Of a stretch of 64,000 bases of DNA, positions 35,101-48,800 are shown piece after piece. The translations under genes were made by a program, and so were the position numbers. Positions within the stretch are counted from its first letter, which is position 1; each line of letters begins with the position of its first letter. This DNA comes from Planoprotostelium fungivorum. Its lineage: Eukaryota > Evosea > Variosea > Cavosteliida > Cavosteliaceae. The DNA lies in the NCBI GenBank assembly GCA_003024175.1, contig MDYQ01000114.1:1-64000 (forward strand), in the 5' to 3' direction. The notes under the pieces were generated by a model that saw only the letters and a program-made list of their open reading frames with translations, was not told the origin of the DNA and did no database searches.

Positions 35101-37392
35101 ATGTAGTATCATGAGATGATTACCTCCTTCTAATACTGCAGTATTGTTGATCGACATCACATCGTTCAACAATATCGATTGAATAGCTCCTTGTATCGAT
35201 ATCGCTCCACCAGATGTGCCAGCAGAGTTGTTCCGCACCTCAATATCATGCATCCCTAGGGTGACCGTATCGCTACCGATGTGAAAGGCGCCGCCAAAGA
35301 CATCACCATAGTTACCGTGAGCTGTTACGTTTCTAACGAGTATTTGAGGTATATCTCCACTCAGGTAAAAACCTAAATCCATCAGACTTCGATTGAAATC
35401 AAGTTGAATGATGAATGTTTCACCCCCTCCGTTATCTCCGGCCGAATTTTGGCTCAGAGTGATGTTCTCGATTTGTAATAGAATCTGTGCGTATCAGTTG
35501 ATGTCACGATGACGAGCGAAATTGTTCATTAACCTCAGTCGGAACAGGAGCAGTGCCAGTGGGAGGAATGATACTGATGTAAGCAGCTCCTCCGTTTTCC
35601 TCGGCTGTGTTATCGATAAACTTTGTGTTTGCAATGATGATCTGGCTTTCGTCAGCAAAATGTAGTTTCAGAGCGATTCATCTTTATCATGATGCATCTA
35701 CGTGATGTGATGAATCACCTGAACAGCTTCTGAGCTGACGAAGATAGCACCTCCATTTCTTGGTGTGCTGACTCTTGTGAAGGTACACCCATCGATCCGT
35801 ATGCTGTTCACAAACGCCAAGACAGCGACGGTACCTTTCATTTCACATCAGATCAAAGAAGGTCAACACTGGTCACCCGTGAGAGATTGAATGTCGGTGA
35901 ATGTACAATTGATGATCTCGTGGTTGTAGTAACCAATGGAACTGAAGGGTTGATACACTATCACGGCTGTAGAGGAATGAGTTGATCGGTGCGCTTGTGA
36001 ACGACTCACATGACTGCGTGTTGACTATATTTTGGAAGATACTGTTCCTCACTTGAACTCCACTGTAAGCTGCAAAGATGTGAGACGAGAAGAAAAGAGA
36101 TCTCACCGTTTCCCGCAAAGATGACGCCGCTGAGGTCGTTCGTGTGGTTGATCACCTTGATCGACTCGATGATGCAATCCATGGAGAATTTGGCGATGTA
36201 GAGGGTGCCCTGACAGTCGAAGAAGGATTCGCTCATGGCGTACAACGATGCATTCTGAGAAAGAATCAGAAGATAACGGGGTGGTGGAGACATCACGTTG
36301 CCGAGTACAAAGACGCTGCGGCCAGCAGCCGTGGATAGATTCCGATAGACATTGTTCCTCGCGGTCAATGAGCCTGATGCAAATCCAAGACCGGCCTCGG
36401 CATTAACGAAGGTACAGTTTTCGATAAGAGAGGTAGTATAATAAGACGCCAAAAAAGTGCCTGGACCTCCGAAGACGGGAGCGATGTTGTTAGCGAGTGT
36501 CGAATTGTAGAGGTGGAGGTTGTTGATTTCTCCAGGATTCGTGCCGATAGTGATAGAGGCATAGACCTGTTGAGGGTAAGAAGAGATTAGTGCTGGAATC
36601 ATACCCCCGAGATGAATGAGTTTCCAATGGTGATGTTGTTATTCGAATCGGTCTGTGAGATGATCAGATGGTGTAGTGGGGGAAAGGTACTCACATAGAA
36701 AGCGAAGCCACTGTATCCCTCAAGATCGATCAAGAGATGATCTACAAAGATCTCGCCAACATGCAACCAGTAGAGAATCTGTGGCTCATATTCTTGAAGA
36801 TATGGGCCGAGAAGGAAGCTACAATTGTTCACGAAACCTTTGTTGATGGTCAAGTCAAACAAGACAACTGCAATCTTCAGTAATCATTAACTGTATGATG
36901 CATTCTCACGTGTCGAAAAGTTAAAGACGGTAATATCTGTGAAATTGACCCGATCTGCGGTGACGATGAAGTCATTCGCGTTGCCTTCCTGATAAACGTT
37001 GTTTTCTAATTTGAATCCTCGCACTTCAAGTTCCCCCGTGAGGTCATCTCTCTGATAAGCAAAGTAGCACTCCTGTATGTGTGTCTTGTCTGACCCCAGA
37101 CCGATAAGCTTGAGTGCCAGGGGATATCTGAAGAGGAAGGGGGGATATGAGCAGCTGGTTTCGGATGTGTTGAAGAAGATGACAACTTCAGCGCTGGTAT
37201 CCGTGGCCGCCTGCGAGAGAACTGTGGAATGATGTGAGACTTTCATCGTCTTAATACACTCTCACTCTGGTCAGCGTTTGTCGCGTTGACTTCATAGACC
37301 ACTGCCAGACTCCCCACCACAACGGAGGTGAGAATGAAGAATCTGATGATGCACATGATAGCTGGGGCTGGGTGTATGCCCATCTTGTCCAT
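32094..37392 (-). CDS. Receptor tyrosine kinase with Pmp-like beta-helix ectodomain (copy 2)
   Basis: The signal peptide lies at 37356 (MCIIRFFILTSVVVGSLAVV); an in-frame ATG at 37392 adds twelve residues. The ectodomain has repeated FxxN/GGAI units such as FSHNNGPQGGAIAS, VRNNSAGTSGGAISIQG and SNTAGNHGGGCQI, typical of a right-handed parallel beta-helix. A membrane span (VAGIAIIAAIIIGIIM, about 33420-33480) is followed by YRRSIRQK. The kinase has IGEGAFGIVFAAMF, VAVKQI, HRDLAARN (the canonical tyrosine-kinase loop), DFGMSR and KWMAPEG, all expected to be active. It ends shortly after the C-lobe (PDFDGICNQLG) with an acidic tail. A shortened inverted copy lies at 2413-3246. The gene is head to head with copy 3, about 300 bp between start codons. 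Confidence 0.85.
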
Positions 37393-37414
37393 CCTATCGA
37401 GGCTGACATACTGT

Positions 37415-37660
37415 CTAACTTGATATTTGGGCGTTGGTCGGGCTACGAAGCCTCATCTTTCCTTCCACATCCTTCATCTCTCGCTGCATCTGACACCCGA
37501 TGAAATTGTATGTCAGATTTCGATCTAACATCGTGCAAAGCTGAGAGAATTCTCTCTCGCAGTATGGCGGCGGCTGACATTTTTTAAGTTGTTCTCTGTG
37601 AATGAGCTTGTCTGACGGTGGTAGCAGTTGATGGCTTGAAGGTGCGACCCTAACCAACAT
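37415..37660 (-). CDS. Possible small cysteine-containing protein between divergent kinases
   Basis: An intronless ATG frame of 81 residues lies in the gap between the two divergent receptor kinases. It has four cysteines (KKCQPPPYCEREFSQLC and FIGC) and a charged helical end (QMQREMKDVEGKMRLR). The composition looks coding, and the spacing is loosely like small mitochondrial disulfide proteins, but it is not a twin CX9C pattern. If real, only 32 bp separates it from the next start codon. It may instead be promoter DNA. Confidence 0.35.
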   Translation of the reverse strand: MLVRVAPSSHQLLPPSDKLIHREQLKKCQPPPYCEREFSQLCTMLDRNLTYNFIGCQMQREMKDVEGKMRLRSPTNAQISS

Positions 37661-37692
37661 CGTGATACTTCTTCACAGCGCGCATTGCGGAG

Positions 37693-40600
37693 ATGAAGCC
37701 ATTACTCTTAGCGATCGGTTTCATCAACACAGTTCTATCACTGGCCGTATATCAGGTCAACACTACAAATTTTCAGGACGGTGAGCCCGCATGTTGGTGC
37801 AGTGTTGAATGTTATGATTAAACACTTTAGTCTTGAATCAATCGGTGGTTGGAAGTGACGCAGATATCTCTATCGTGTTTGAAGGGGGAGAATATAATTG
37901 TAACGAAAGGTGAAATTGAGCATCGACGTTGGTTTCATCTTTCCGACATCTCATCAGCTACACTTGGACTTCGAAACAGATTTCTATTCAAGGATCGAAT
38001 TCAACCGTGCTGACAGACTGCTATTTCTACTTCTATGGAGGAAACAACCAGAGCTTCCGCATCTCAGACCTCACCTTCTTCAATTATTCCCTCTCGTGGA
38101 ATACCACTGGTGCTGTCTACGGCCAGGCTTTTTATCTGCAGAGAGTTCGATATGTCGATAACATGAACAGTGAGTGAACGTCACACTCTAAAATGAATCT
38201 CACGGCATCCAGCCAAGGTCTATTCACGTATGCCGACTTTCGTGGACGACTGCTTATTCACAGGAGCGACCAGCAGTGGAGGTCTTCTCGTCTTAGACAG
38301 AGCACCCTCCTCCCTTGTCAGCAACACCATCTTTCGAGACTCTCCCTTCAGCTCTGGTATTGAAGTCGGCTATGGATCCGCTCTCATCTACCTCCTCAAC
38401 ATTTCTGTGACTCTGAATAACATCGCCTTCGACAACTTGTACCGTGGCATCCTTCCCTCCTGCATCGACTTCACCTCTTACCAGTTAACTGTGACCGCAC
38501 AACATCTCAACGTCACACTGTCTGCTCCCGGTGCCACCTTAATCGATGATACCTTAACCGTCTTCTATCGCCTGCACATCAAAGATTCTTTCTTCCAAGG
38601 AGGAGACGGCACTGCAACGAATCTCATGTACGCCACATCAGGCCCCAGTGAGGTCACTCTCACTGGATGTTCCTTCACCAACATCCACATGCAACCTGGA
38701 GGAGCTATCTTCCACTCGAAAGGAAATGCAAAGTTGACCCTCACGGACGTAACGGTGCGGAATCTGACGGGCATAGTCTATCGAACCGATGCCATCCTCA
38801 TCCAAGATTTGGACGTTGCAGATTCGGGCCGTCCTCCATCTTCCCTCTTCATCAGAAACTCCATCTTCGAGAACATCAAGGATGGTTTTTCGGCCGGTGA
38901 GTCGTACTCTTTTACAGTGAAATTGATAGTCACAGTGTTCACCATGAAGACATCCAACGTGGACGTAGAGAATTCCTCCTTCATTGATATCTCTACCAGA
39001 CAGGGAGCTCTCTATCATCAGATCAGTGGGGTCTACCAGTCAGGCATAACCATTCGAAATAGTCGATTCACCCGTGTGGTCTCCTCCATCGACGGAGGCG
39101 CCATCAGCTTGACTGGAGTCTTCTCGAACGTGAGCCTCTCGGAAGTTCAATTTGAAGGGAATACGGCCGTGGGAGCAGGAGGCTCTCTCTTTATCAGCGG
39201 TGCGGCTGAACGAATCGAATTGAAGAACATCGTGGCGAGAAATGGTCGATCCAGATTAGACGGAGGACACATCTACTTGGGCGTGTCGAGTGTGAGTCTC
39301 TTGTGATGACGCCATCATTCGTCATAATGACAAACGCAGGCTGGCCTCATCACCGTGGACAATTGTACGTTGACTGTAGGTAATGCTGAAACCAACGGGG
39401 GAGCGATCTCCATCACTGGTGTCGACACGAATATGACATTGAGCAATTTGAACATGACCTCGAACGCTGCGGTATCACGAGGGGGTGCCATCAGCTGCAA
39501 GCTGTCGGCCGGTCGGCTGGACTTGTACAACGTCAGTGTATCCAATAGCAACGCAGTGAGCGGAGGAGCCATCTTTTTGAGAGGGACACCTGATCAAGTC
39601 ACGCTGAACGGTGTTGAGTTGACGAGTGAGTGATGGAGAATTGGATGAAAACTCATCATTTGAGCAGAAAACACGGCGAAGAACCAAGGAGGGGGCATCT
39701 ACCTGGGCACTACGGGAAATGGTATGATATCTCTGGATGATGTCTCCATGACGGGTAGTTCTGCCCTGTACGGTGGTGCTATCGCTTCGCTGGCGACCAT
39801 GCAAGAGATCAGGCTGACGAACAACTTCATCTCGACATCTTCTGCACAACAAGGAGCTGGACTCTATTTCAGTCCTCTAGGTTCGATCTCCTTGTTGAAT
39901 ATCCGCAACACTAACGTCACAAATAATGAGGTATTTCTCATCACCATCACCATCTTTCATCTATTTCAAATGGATCATTCTTCCACATAAGATCTCGTGG
40001 ATTATATCATTCTATTTCACCCTGTGTGGTCATATGTTGATGATATAGGCACTACTGGATGGTGGAATGGTTTACGTCTCTGGAATTCACCAAGTGGCTA
40101 TCGATCAAGTTCAGATTCTACACAATTCAGCTGGGCAGAATGGAGGAGCTGTCTGCATCTCCGCTTCACAAGGAAGCATCATTCACGTCGATATCAACAA
40201 TAGTTCAGTGCAATATAACAAGGCCGCTAGTGGAGGAGGCATCAGTGTGACGAGCGGCAAGACAGTGATGAATGCGAAGAATTCCTCTTTCTCTCGCAAC
40301 TCGGCCGACAACGATGGAGGCGCTTTATCTTATCAGGGAAATGGTGATTGTACAGAGAGATGTCAAATCGAAGCATATACGATGATATCTTGATTTTCAT
40401 TGATGTGGAACAGATGATGGAGGGATGTTAAATGTGAGCGCTAGCATCATGCTTCAGAATACCGCCAATGTGGGAGGAGCTATTGCATCATCTGGAACCA
40501 TTTTACGAACGAATGACGTCACCATGGATAGTAACACGGCATCTCTCAGCGGTGGTGCCATCTACTCCGTGGGAACATCCATCAGCACGAAGAGACAGAC

Positions 40601-42680
40601 GACTGTGAGGCTGTCATCCAGCAACGATCGGTACAACAATAACACCGCCGGTGAGAGACGATGATGGACACGATATTTATGCTAGATCAGGACAAGGAGG
40701 AGGAGCTTACGTGATCGGAAATGCCATCGTCACGTCGACCGTGTTTGATGGTAATCATGGAAACGGTAGTGATATCAACACTCAACGGGGATCTGTCAGT
40801 CTGTACGGATCGAGTCTGAAGAGCGAGGGCTTTTCTCTTTACGTTGGCACGACGAGCACGGTGAAGAGTCAAGACACGGTGATCGATGAGGTCTACTTAT
40901 CTTCGATGACATCCAGTCTGCAAGCCAATGGAATAGGGTCCGATTCACTCTCTCTGACGTGAGTCGTGGAGATGGCGAGAATCGTATATTGACGATGAAA
41001 AGGTGTTCTCCGGGCCAGAATCTGACGCGAAACAACGGGGGAACATACAGTTGTCAGAGCAATGTGGTCGGCACGACATCGTCTCTCATTTACAGGACGA
41101 ACACAGGTGACGTACAGGAGACAGGATGGTTGAGCTGAGAGATGATTAGATCAGAGAGCTGTTGGCATCGCTGCCGGAGTGTCCGTCGGTTTCTTTGTCA
41201 TCATCGCAGCCATCGCTGCATTCTTCATCGTGAGAAGGTACAGACAGCAAAGGAGAGAGTTGGAGAATGCGAAGCACAGCAACGAATTTGACATGCAGGA
41301 GCTAGTCAAGATCGATCTGGGAGATGCAAAACGGTAATTCATAATAAGATCTCTTTCGCTTACACGCTGAATAGGTGTCTGCTCGATTTCGATGAATTGA
41401 AAGACTTGCAATTGATTGGAAAGGGTTCATTTGGAGGTGAACAGAGTAATGAGAATGTTCATCTGACGAGAAGCAGTGGTGTACAGAGCCACATGGAGGC
41501 AGTTGACTGTGGCAGTGAAGCAGATCATCAGCGATTCCGTATCTGCCGAGCAGTTGAAGGATTTTCTGAGTGAAGTGGCCATCTTGCAGGTGAGCAGATT
41601 GATTCATACTGAATCCGACGTTCAACAGAGTATACGATCTCACCCTAACGTCGTGTCATTGTGAGTCACCTATATTCATTTCGTCTTCTTGTTACCAAAC
41701 GATGTCATCACACGTCTAAACCATTTCAGCACCGGGTTGACCTTCCCTCCTCAACCTCTCAGTCTCGTCACCGAATTCTGTCACGGTGGCGGTTTAGATT
41801 CTTATCTCACCAAGAACGACACACCCCTTGAAGTTCTCAAGGGTATCATGAGAGGCATCGCGCTGGGAATGAATCACCTGCACAGTGAGGGCATCGTGCG
41901 TTCCATCCGAAAGTTATGTTCTGACTTGTACATCGTAGATCCACAGAGATCTGGCCGTCAGAAACATCTTACTCACACAACATCTCGAGCCGAAAGTATC
42001 CGACTTTGGCTTCTCTAGAAGGACGGACGAAGGGTCCGGCGTAACTCAGACCACTATCGGTCCTGTCCGTTGGATGGCACCAGAAGGTGTGCAAATTTGG
42101 CTCTTATTACTCATTTAATGCGTCTGCAGCCATCATCTCACAAGCCTATTCTACAAAGTCAGACGCCTTCAGTTTCGGTGTGTTGGTGTGAGTCGATCGG
42201 TGGAGAAGAGGAGGCTGATGAGGGAGATCAGTTGGGAGATGATCACTGGAGGAAAAGTTCCATACGAAGAGTTGGAGACAGTGGAAGCTGCTCTCGCCGT
42301 GATTCAAGGCACCAGGCCTGCTATTCCCTCGGACTTTGACGATCGAGATCTCATCCAACTCATGACACGTGAGAGACCATCATCATCTTATGTTCTCGAC
42401 ACATGATCTGATGATGACAGTGTGTTGGGGGACTCAGCCTGAGTTCAGACCCGATTTCGGTACCATCCTCGATCGTTATCTATCTGATGTCACACGTACT
42501 CCCGTGGAGAATTTGGGCGGAGAAGTCGTGCCAGAACAAGACGATAAGAGATACACGAGCCCTCACGGCCTGGATGGTGATGCAACATACGCAGCGGTTC
42601 CCGCGATCTACACGGCGACGAAAGAAGAGGACTCTGCTTATTCTTCCATTCCAGGTAGAAGCAATCACTATGAGATGTAA
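37693..42680 (+). CDS. Receptor tyrosine kinase with Pmp-like beta-helix ectodomain (copy 3)
   Basis: The signal peptide is [19 protein letters not shown]. One ectodomain exon is unusually long (about 38230-39300); the remainder is split by short introns. Repeats include [30 protein letters not shown] and [13 protein letters not shown]. The membrane span is [16 protein letters not shown] (about 41185-41235), followed by a basic juxtamembrane region. The kinase has [37 protein letters not shown] and [14 protein letters not shown]. The tail after the C-lobe carries Tyr in YTSP, YAAV, YTAT, YSSI and the final HYEM, so it could recruit SH2 proteins once phosphorylated. It is a close relative of copies 1 and 2, in opposite orientation to copy 2. 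Confidence 0.87.
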
Positions 42681-42819
42681 TGTGGAGAATAGAACCACTC
42701 GATGTGGACTGCGTTGGTGTTCGCTGTCCCAATATTTTTCGTATTGATTCGGGAAGAGTTGATCTACAACGGAACAAATGTGTGGGCAGGAATTAAGAAG
42801 CCACAACCTCATCTGCCGC

Positions 42820-45800
42820 ATGGAAGTTCTCTTTGGACTCTTCAAAAATTCATTTGGAGGAGGAGACGAACAAGATGAAAACAGCGAAGAAGAGACAGAG
42901 GACTACACCCACGAAGATGATGGAGAGGCCTCATCACCCAAAGAACCACTCGATGCAGACGAAGAATTAGACCAGTCATTCACCTTCACGAACCAAGCTG
43001 ACAACTTCATGCTACCTGCTCCGAACACCCCGCTTCCTGGTGCAAACAAAACGAAGAAAAAGAAGAAGAAGAAGAAGAAGGAGAGCGGCAAGGAGACAGC
43101 GAAAGAAGAAATCACAGAGAATGAAGCACAGATCGTAGAGGCCGAAATCACTCCCGAGAAAGATGTGATCGCCACCCCCATCGCCACCTCCGAAGAGAGT
43201 GCCAGACTACTCTTGGAATCAGACGATTGGGAGCTCAATCTGCTGAACATTGTCGATTTGATCCGTCATTACAACATTGTGCGGTACGTTGTTCGTTCTT
43301 CACACGACGCGAGCGAGTCGAAGAAGTCACGTAAGAAGAGGAACAAGAAGACGAAGGACAAGTCGGCCAAGGTGGAAGAGATCGAAGTCGATACGGCAGA
43401 CATTTTCTTCTTTATGGAGGAAGAGACACCGACCGAGAAAGAAGGAGGAACGAAGAAGTACCGAAAGAAGAAGAACAAGAACAAGAAGAAATCACAGGGG
43501 GTTAAGGAGAGCCAAAATGCAACATCCCCAACCGAACCGATTTCACATTCACCGAAAGAAGAAATCTCAACCGATAAGAAGGTAGAAGAAGAGGTGAAGT
43601 CCCATCACGGATCATCATCGTCTCATCCTCCACAGCCAGCACCCGTCAAGCTCTTACCTCCCAACGGCCTCATCCCCCGGCTCCTTTCCTGCTGTACAGA
43701 TGCATCGCAATCCATTCGATTGAGAGAAGCTGCCCTCGTGTTGCTCCACTGCTACGTCGATGAAGGTACACCCGTATTATCACCTGAACTATGTGGAGAC
43801 GCCACGGACTTCATCTCTCAACTCTTGACTACCAACGTTGTCAGGGGCAACGGAGTCACCAGCCAATTGACCGGTCGATTGATCCAACGGTGGGCGGGAA
43901 AACTTTCCTCGAAAAATCTGACTGGTCGGTAGCGTCGACGAACCTAGTGAATGGTTGATGCAGATCGTCAGCCAGTACACTGGCACTTTCTTCTTCCGTG
44001 ACGGTTTCGAAAATCTCGTGAAATGTACGTCTGGCTACTCCCTCGAGCAGCTCATCCTCCTTCACTTGTGGTCCCACCCCGAAGATTCAAAACACAGAGA
44101 CAACCTCTTTCAGCTCTTACTCGAATTTCTGGGCAAGTTGGGGTCCAGGCTGGGGGAGAAGAAATTAGAGTCGACCTACTATTCGACTTTGAGAAGTCGA
44201 TACAACTTGTTCGGTTATCCATTGGAGGCCGGTTTATTCCAACCCATGCACACTTCTACTCCAGCAGAGAACAGTAAGGCACCGAGGAACGAGTTGGAGT
44301 TTCCCCTGTTGACTCTGAGGTGAGAGCGGTGATTTATTTCACTTTAATCTTCTCGCAGACTGTCCACGTCGAAGACGGAAGAGATGAATTCAAAGACGAT
44401 GGCGGGGGTGAATCGATGAAATTTCACGGAAAGCTCGATGACATTTCGTCAGGGACTCTTTGTTTACTTGGACAAATTGAAATCGAGTTGGAATGAGGTG
44501 GTATTAGACATGGGCAGCATCAGTCTACTCACTTCGGTTGAAATCAAAGTCGACATGCCAAACACTCTGTGGGAGTACATGACCGTGGTAGAGGCCGGTA
44601 TCAACGGCAACATGATGAACAAGATCAGGCAGTTCACTCAGGTGGCCCGAATATTTGTGCCCCCACACTCACCCCCCACTAGATCTCCAACGGCAACACG
44701 AGCAAAGAATCGAGGACGAAGAAGGAAGACCGTATCTGTTTCTTCCTCGACACACCTCAACTGTGTCGCTTTATCAAGATATCCATTCGAGTCAATGACA
44801 CACCCAATTACCGCAAGAAGAGCAGGGGAAAATTTCCGAGCACTTGCCTCGTATCCATCGCCGCGCGAGGTATCAGAAATGTACTGAGAGACACGTCCAC
44901 GGTCGAGGGAAGGGCGTTGACCATACAAAACAAGATGAGTGTCTTTGCATCGGAATTTGAAGAGAAGAGGGGGGAGTTGTGTTCGGAGATGGAGACGACG
45001 AAGGGTAACGGTGGAAATAACAGCGATGTGGGGCACAAGAAGGCCATCACATCGCAATTCAAGGAAGTAAACAAGGCACAGATCTTCTATTATTACGCTC
45101 GTGTCATCCTCCAGGTGATCCTCTCACGTCTCACGATTCGATGACAACTGACTCTCGTTCAGAGCATGAGAGAGTATTTACCTCTGAAGAGAGGCACCGG
45201 CCCGGAAGAGTCAGAAGTCGCGGCCTCATCCATCGAATTGGAGACATCCACCGACGTGATGAGCAGTGATCACAGCATCGATCAGTGGCTCTGCTTCAGT
45301 CGAATCATCTGTGACACACTCGTCTCTCCCCCCGACCTCGAGTATGGGACCTCCCACCCCACCGCCACCCTCCCTCCCTCCCCGGAAGAAGTGATGACGT
45401 CATCAACTCCCAACGCCTCCGAGGAAGTGACGTCATCACCGGCACCCGACGAAAAGAGACGACCGGACGTCAACCTGACGTGGGACCAAGCGGCCCAATT
45501 ATTCGAGACCTTCTGCGTATTGGGCGTCGCGTCGAGTGACCTGAGAGAGAAAGTTTCGACTCAATTGATCGCCAGCTCTCTCATTCTACTCAATCGAGAG
45601 TGGCTGCCCCTATTCTTCACACACTTTCTATCCAAGGAACCCAAGAGCTTCTGTGGAGATGAAGAGACGTCGAAGAGTCTGACGCCGGGTGGCATCGTGC
45701 AGAGAGAGATATTCGAATTGGTACACAATATGATTCGACCGGACGATCACAAGGTGAGATTTCATTCTGATCGAGTTGAACATATTTTATTTTCATGATG

Positions 45801-48800
45801 AACATTGTGAATCTGTGCTGATGGGAGGACAGATATATACGGGACAACTGTTTCAGTTGTTGTCTGATTGTCTATCGAACGAGACGACCATCGATACCGA
45901 ATTGTTCTCGTGGACTCTTCTCATGCTCTCTCGCATCATTCAGAACATCAACACGAAGACGAAGGCACAATCTTTCTCACCGGACGTGCCTCCACTGCTC
46001 ACACTGTATCGATTTCTACAGAGGTCATTTGATCTACCTCAGTACAAACAAGAATCATTTTTGATGGCCATATACGTATTACGTAAAGTCGTCACCCACG
46101 TTGACCTCAAGGTGATCTATGACGTCATCAGAAAATTCCGAGACGATTCTGGGGAATTTCCGGGGAAATGTCTGACCCTATTCAGACGGTCAGAGAAGAA
46201 ATGTTGGACGATCCATCGTTCTATCATCACTTCCTCCTCCGTTGTACCAAATATTCGAACCCATTCATCCATTCTGCCGTGATCGAACTACTGGAGACCA
46301 TTTTGAATCCAGCCACATTCCCAGAAGAAGAAGTCAGAGCCGACATCGAAATCCTCCGCGGAAATGTGAGCGAACGTTCCGCGACATTCCGTCGAAATTT
46401 CGATTCGATCTCAACGAACGGTTCAGGTGAGACGAGAAGCCGGCCGCATGCTGAGAGACAAGAACGAGCCGAGCGTGACACAATTTCTACTCGATGTGAT
46501 CAATCTACTGGCCACTCCTCTCATCGTAACGGAAGGACAAGACACCATCACGGTAGACAACGAGACTTGTTCTTTCCTGTTGGACCTCCTCCAGGTGAAC
46601 GATGACGTGTGATGACGTCATCATGACATCATCCAGCATCACCCCCTGAGCATCTCCACCGTGGGCCTGTGGTGGGTCGTCCTCAGCCTCGTCAGACGCA
46701 GCGATCCCGTGTACATACTGAACCACTCCGCACCGCTCGTTCAAGTTTTCTCTTCCATGTTGTCCTCCACGGACGAACTGCAAGGCATGATGTGCGATGT
46801 GTTCGGTGAGCTGGTCAAGTGGCTATTCACACAATCTGGCTCGGGAGAAATCTGCACTCAGATGTTTGGAAAGCTGATGAACATCATGACGAAGATCTCG
46901 CAGCAGGTGAGTCACGTGACGTCGACCCCGACTGACTCGTTGTAGATGGAGAAGGAGAACCTTGACACGAAAGAAGGTACCGGGGAAGAGAGGAGAGTCA
47001 AGACGGGCTCGAGCGAGTGTGTTCTCCTCTGTCGAATGATCTCCGCAGCTCTCATCGTGAAGAACGATGTCCTCCTCACTCGACCGATCCCGCTCTATCA
47101 GCTCGTTCAAGTTTTGAATTGTGTGGCCGTTACAACCCGCGTCGTCTTTCCCTCGCTGGAGGGGAAGACCGAGGGTGGCCACGACTTCGACGGCACGTGT
47201 CGAATCGGCGAGCACTTACTCAAACTGATCACATCGATGTCTTCGGATCCAACGAACGAGAGCATCAAGGGCCTCATGACCGAGGTGATCGATTGGATGC
47301 GGAACGCATCGACGATGTGACTCTGATAGGTCTGCCGGGGAGACGATGTGAGTCTGAATCACATCGTGCAGTGGCTGGGAGAGCAGAAGTCACTCACAGT
47401 GAAACCGAGATCGGCCGGCACCGCCAACGCAAACGAGAGAGAAGAGTGGAAGGCGGCGATACTGAAGGTGACCTTTCAGCTGGCGAATTTTGGCGGGAAC
47501 AGTACGAGGAATCATGTTTTGGGGGTGGCCTTCAAGTGGCTCAAATCGAACCCCTCTGCCTCTCTCGCTCAGCTATGTCAGTCTCTCATCACAAACGATG
47601 ACGTGGCCGATCACTTTGTGCGAAACTTGAATGGATTTCACATTTTGGCGGGACAGCTCGTGGCGGGACAGACTACAACGCCGTCGAACGTGTCCGGTGA
47701 GGAGTTTCATGTGAATGAAACCCTGATGACGTGGCAGGTAACACGGGTGCCATCCATCTAACGAGTCAATCTCTCATCCACTTGCAATCTACAACGAACG
47801 GAAACCCTCCCAACAACGGTACAAACAACGGAAACAACAACAGCGGCGGAAACTCTTTCAAGACGTCGAAGCCGGGAGCGATGGAGAATTTCTCCGCGTT
47901 AGCACAGCTCGGCACCACGGACACACAACTACTCAACATCTTCAAAGACTTCACCGGTAACGGTACCGTGTGGACGAAAAAGTGTCCGACCAACACGAAA
48001 GATTCAGAGTTTCGCATCAAGATCAAACTACCGTTTCCCATTCTATTGAAACAGGTGACGTGTGATGACGTCATCGGGTCTGAAGGTGTGAAGGTCTTGA
48101 TCTCTTCGTATAGACAGTGGTACCTCGAGAACAATGAGATATCAGAGTGGCCGACTTATCTGACCGTCTGCGCTGGTTTGGCCGCTTCACCTACCAACAC
48201 ATACAAGAATCTCAAACCTTGCGGAAGATTTCCGTTCAAGAAGGTGAGACGTCTTCCCCTTTAAACCTTAAAACCGACGTACACCCCCCGTCTGCCGATC
48301 TTGACCCCTCCAGGCCGATTCCGGCATCTTGAAGACCTTCCAATTCAACGTCAACCAAGGCGCCATCGCTCGCTACATCACGCTCAAGATCCAACACGAC
48401 GGTAACAAACCCATCGCCCTCACTCGCATCCACCTCCGTGGCTACAACGCATCGAATTACATGTACGCCTCGACAGAATCCACCGACTCGACCTTGTCTC
48501 CAAAGCCAGACGACGTAGCCCACATACCGGCATCCGCCGTTCACTCTTGCTGGGAGCTCCTCTCAGGCTGTCTATCGAATCATCCCAACACGGCCGAACA
48601 CATCGCATCGCAGTTCTCCAGCGAGGGAGCCGACGGCGATTCTGAAAAATTACTCTACCAGCTCGTGTCTCAGATGTCCACCGAGATCGGCTACGTAGAA
48701 GACATCGTCCACCATTTAGCCTGTCACAGTTCATTCTTGGCTTCGAAGATCATTCGATATCTGTTGAACGGTGAGACCAATGTGTATCAGGCACAATTGC

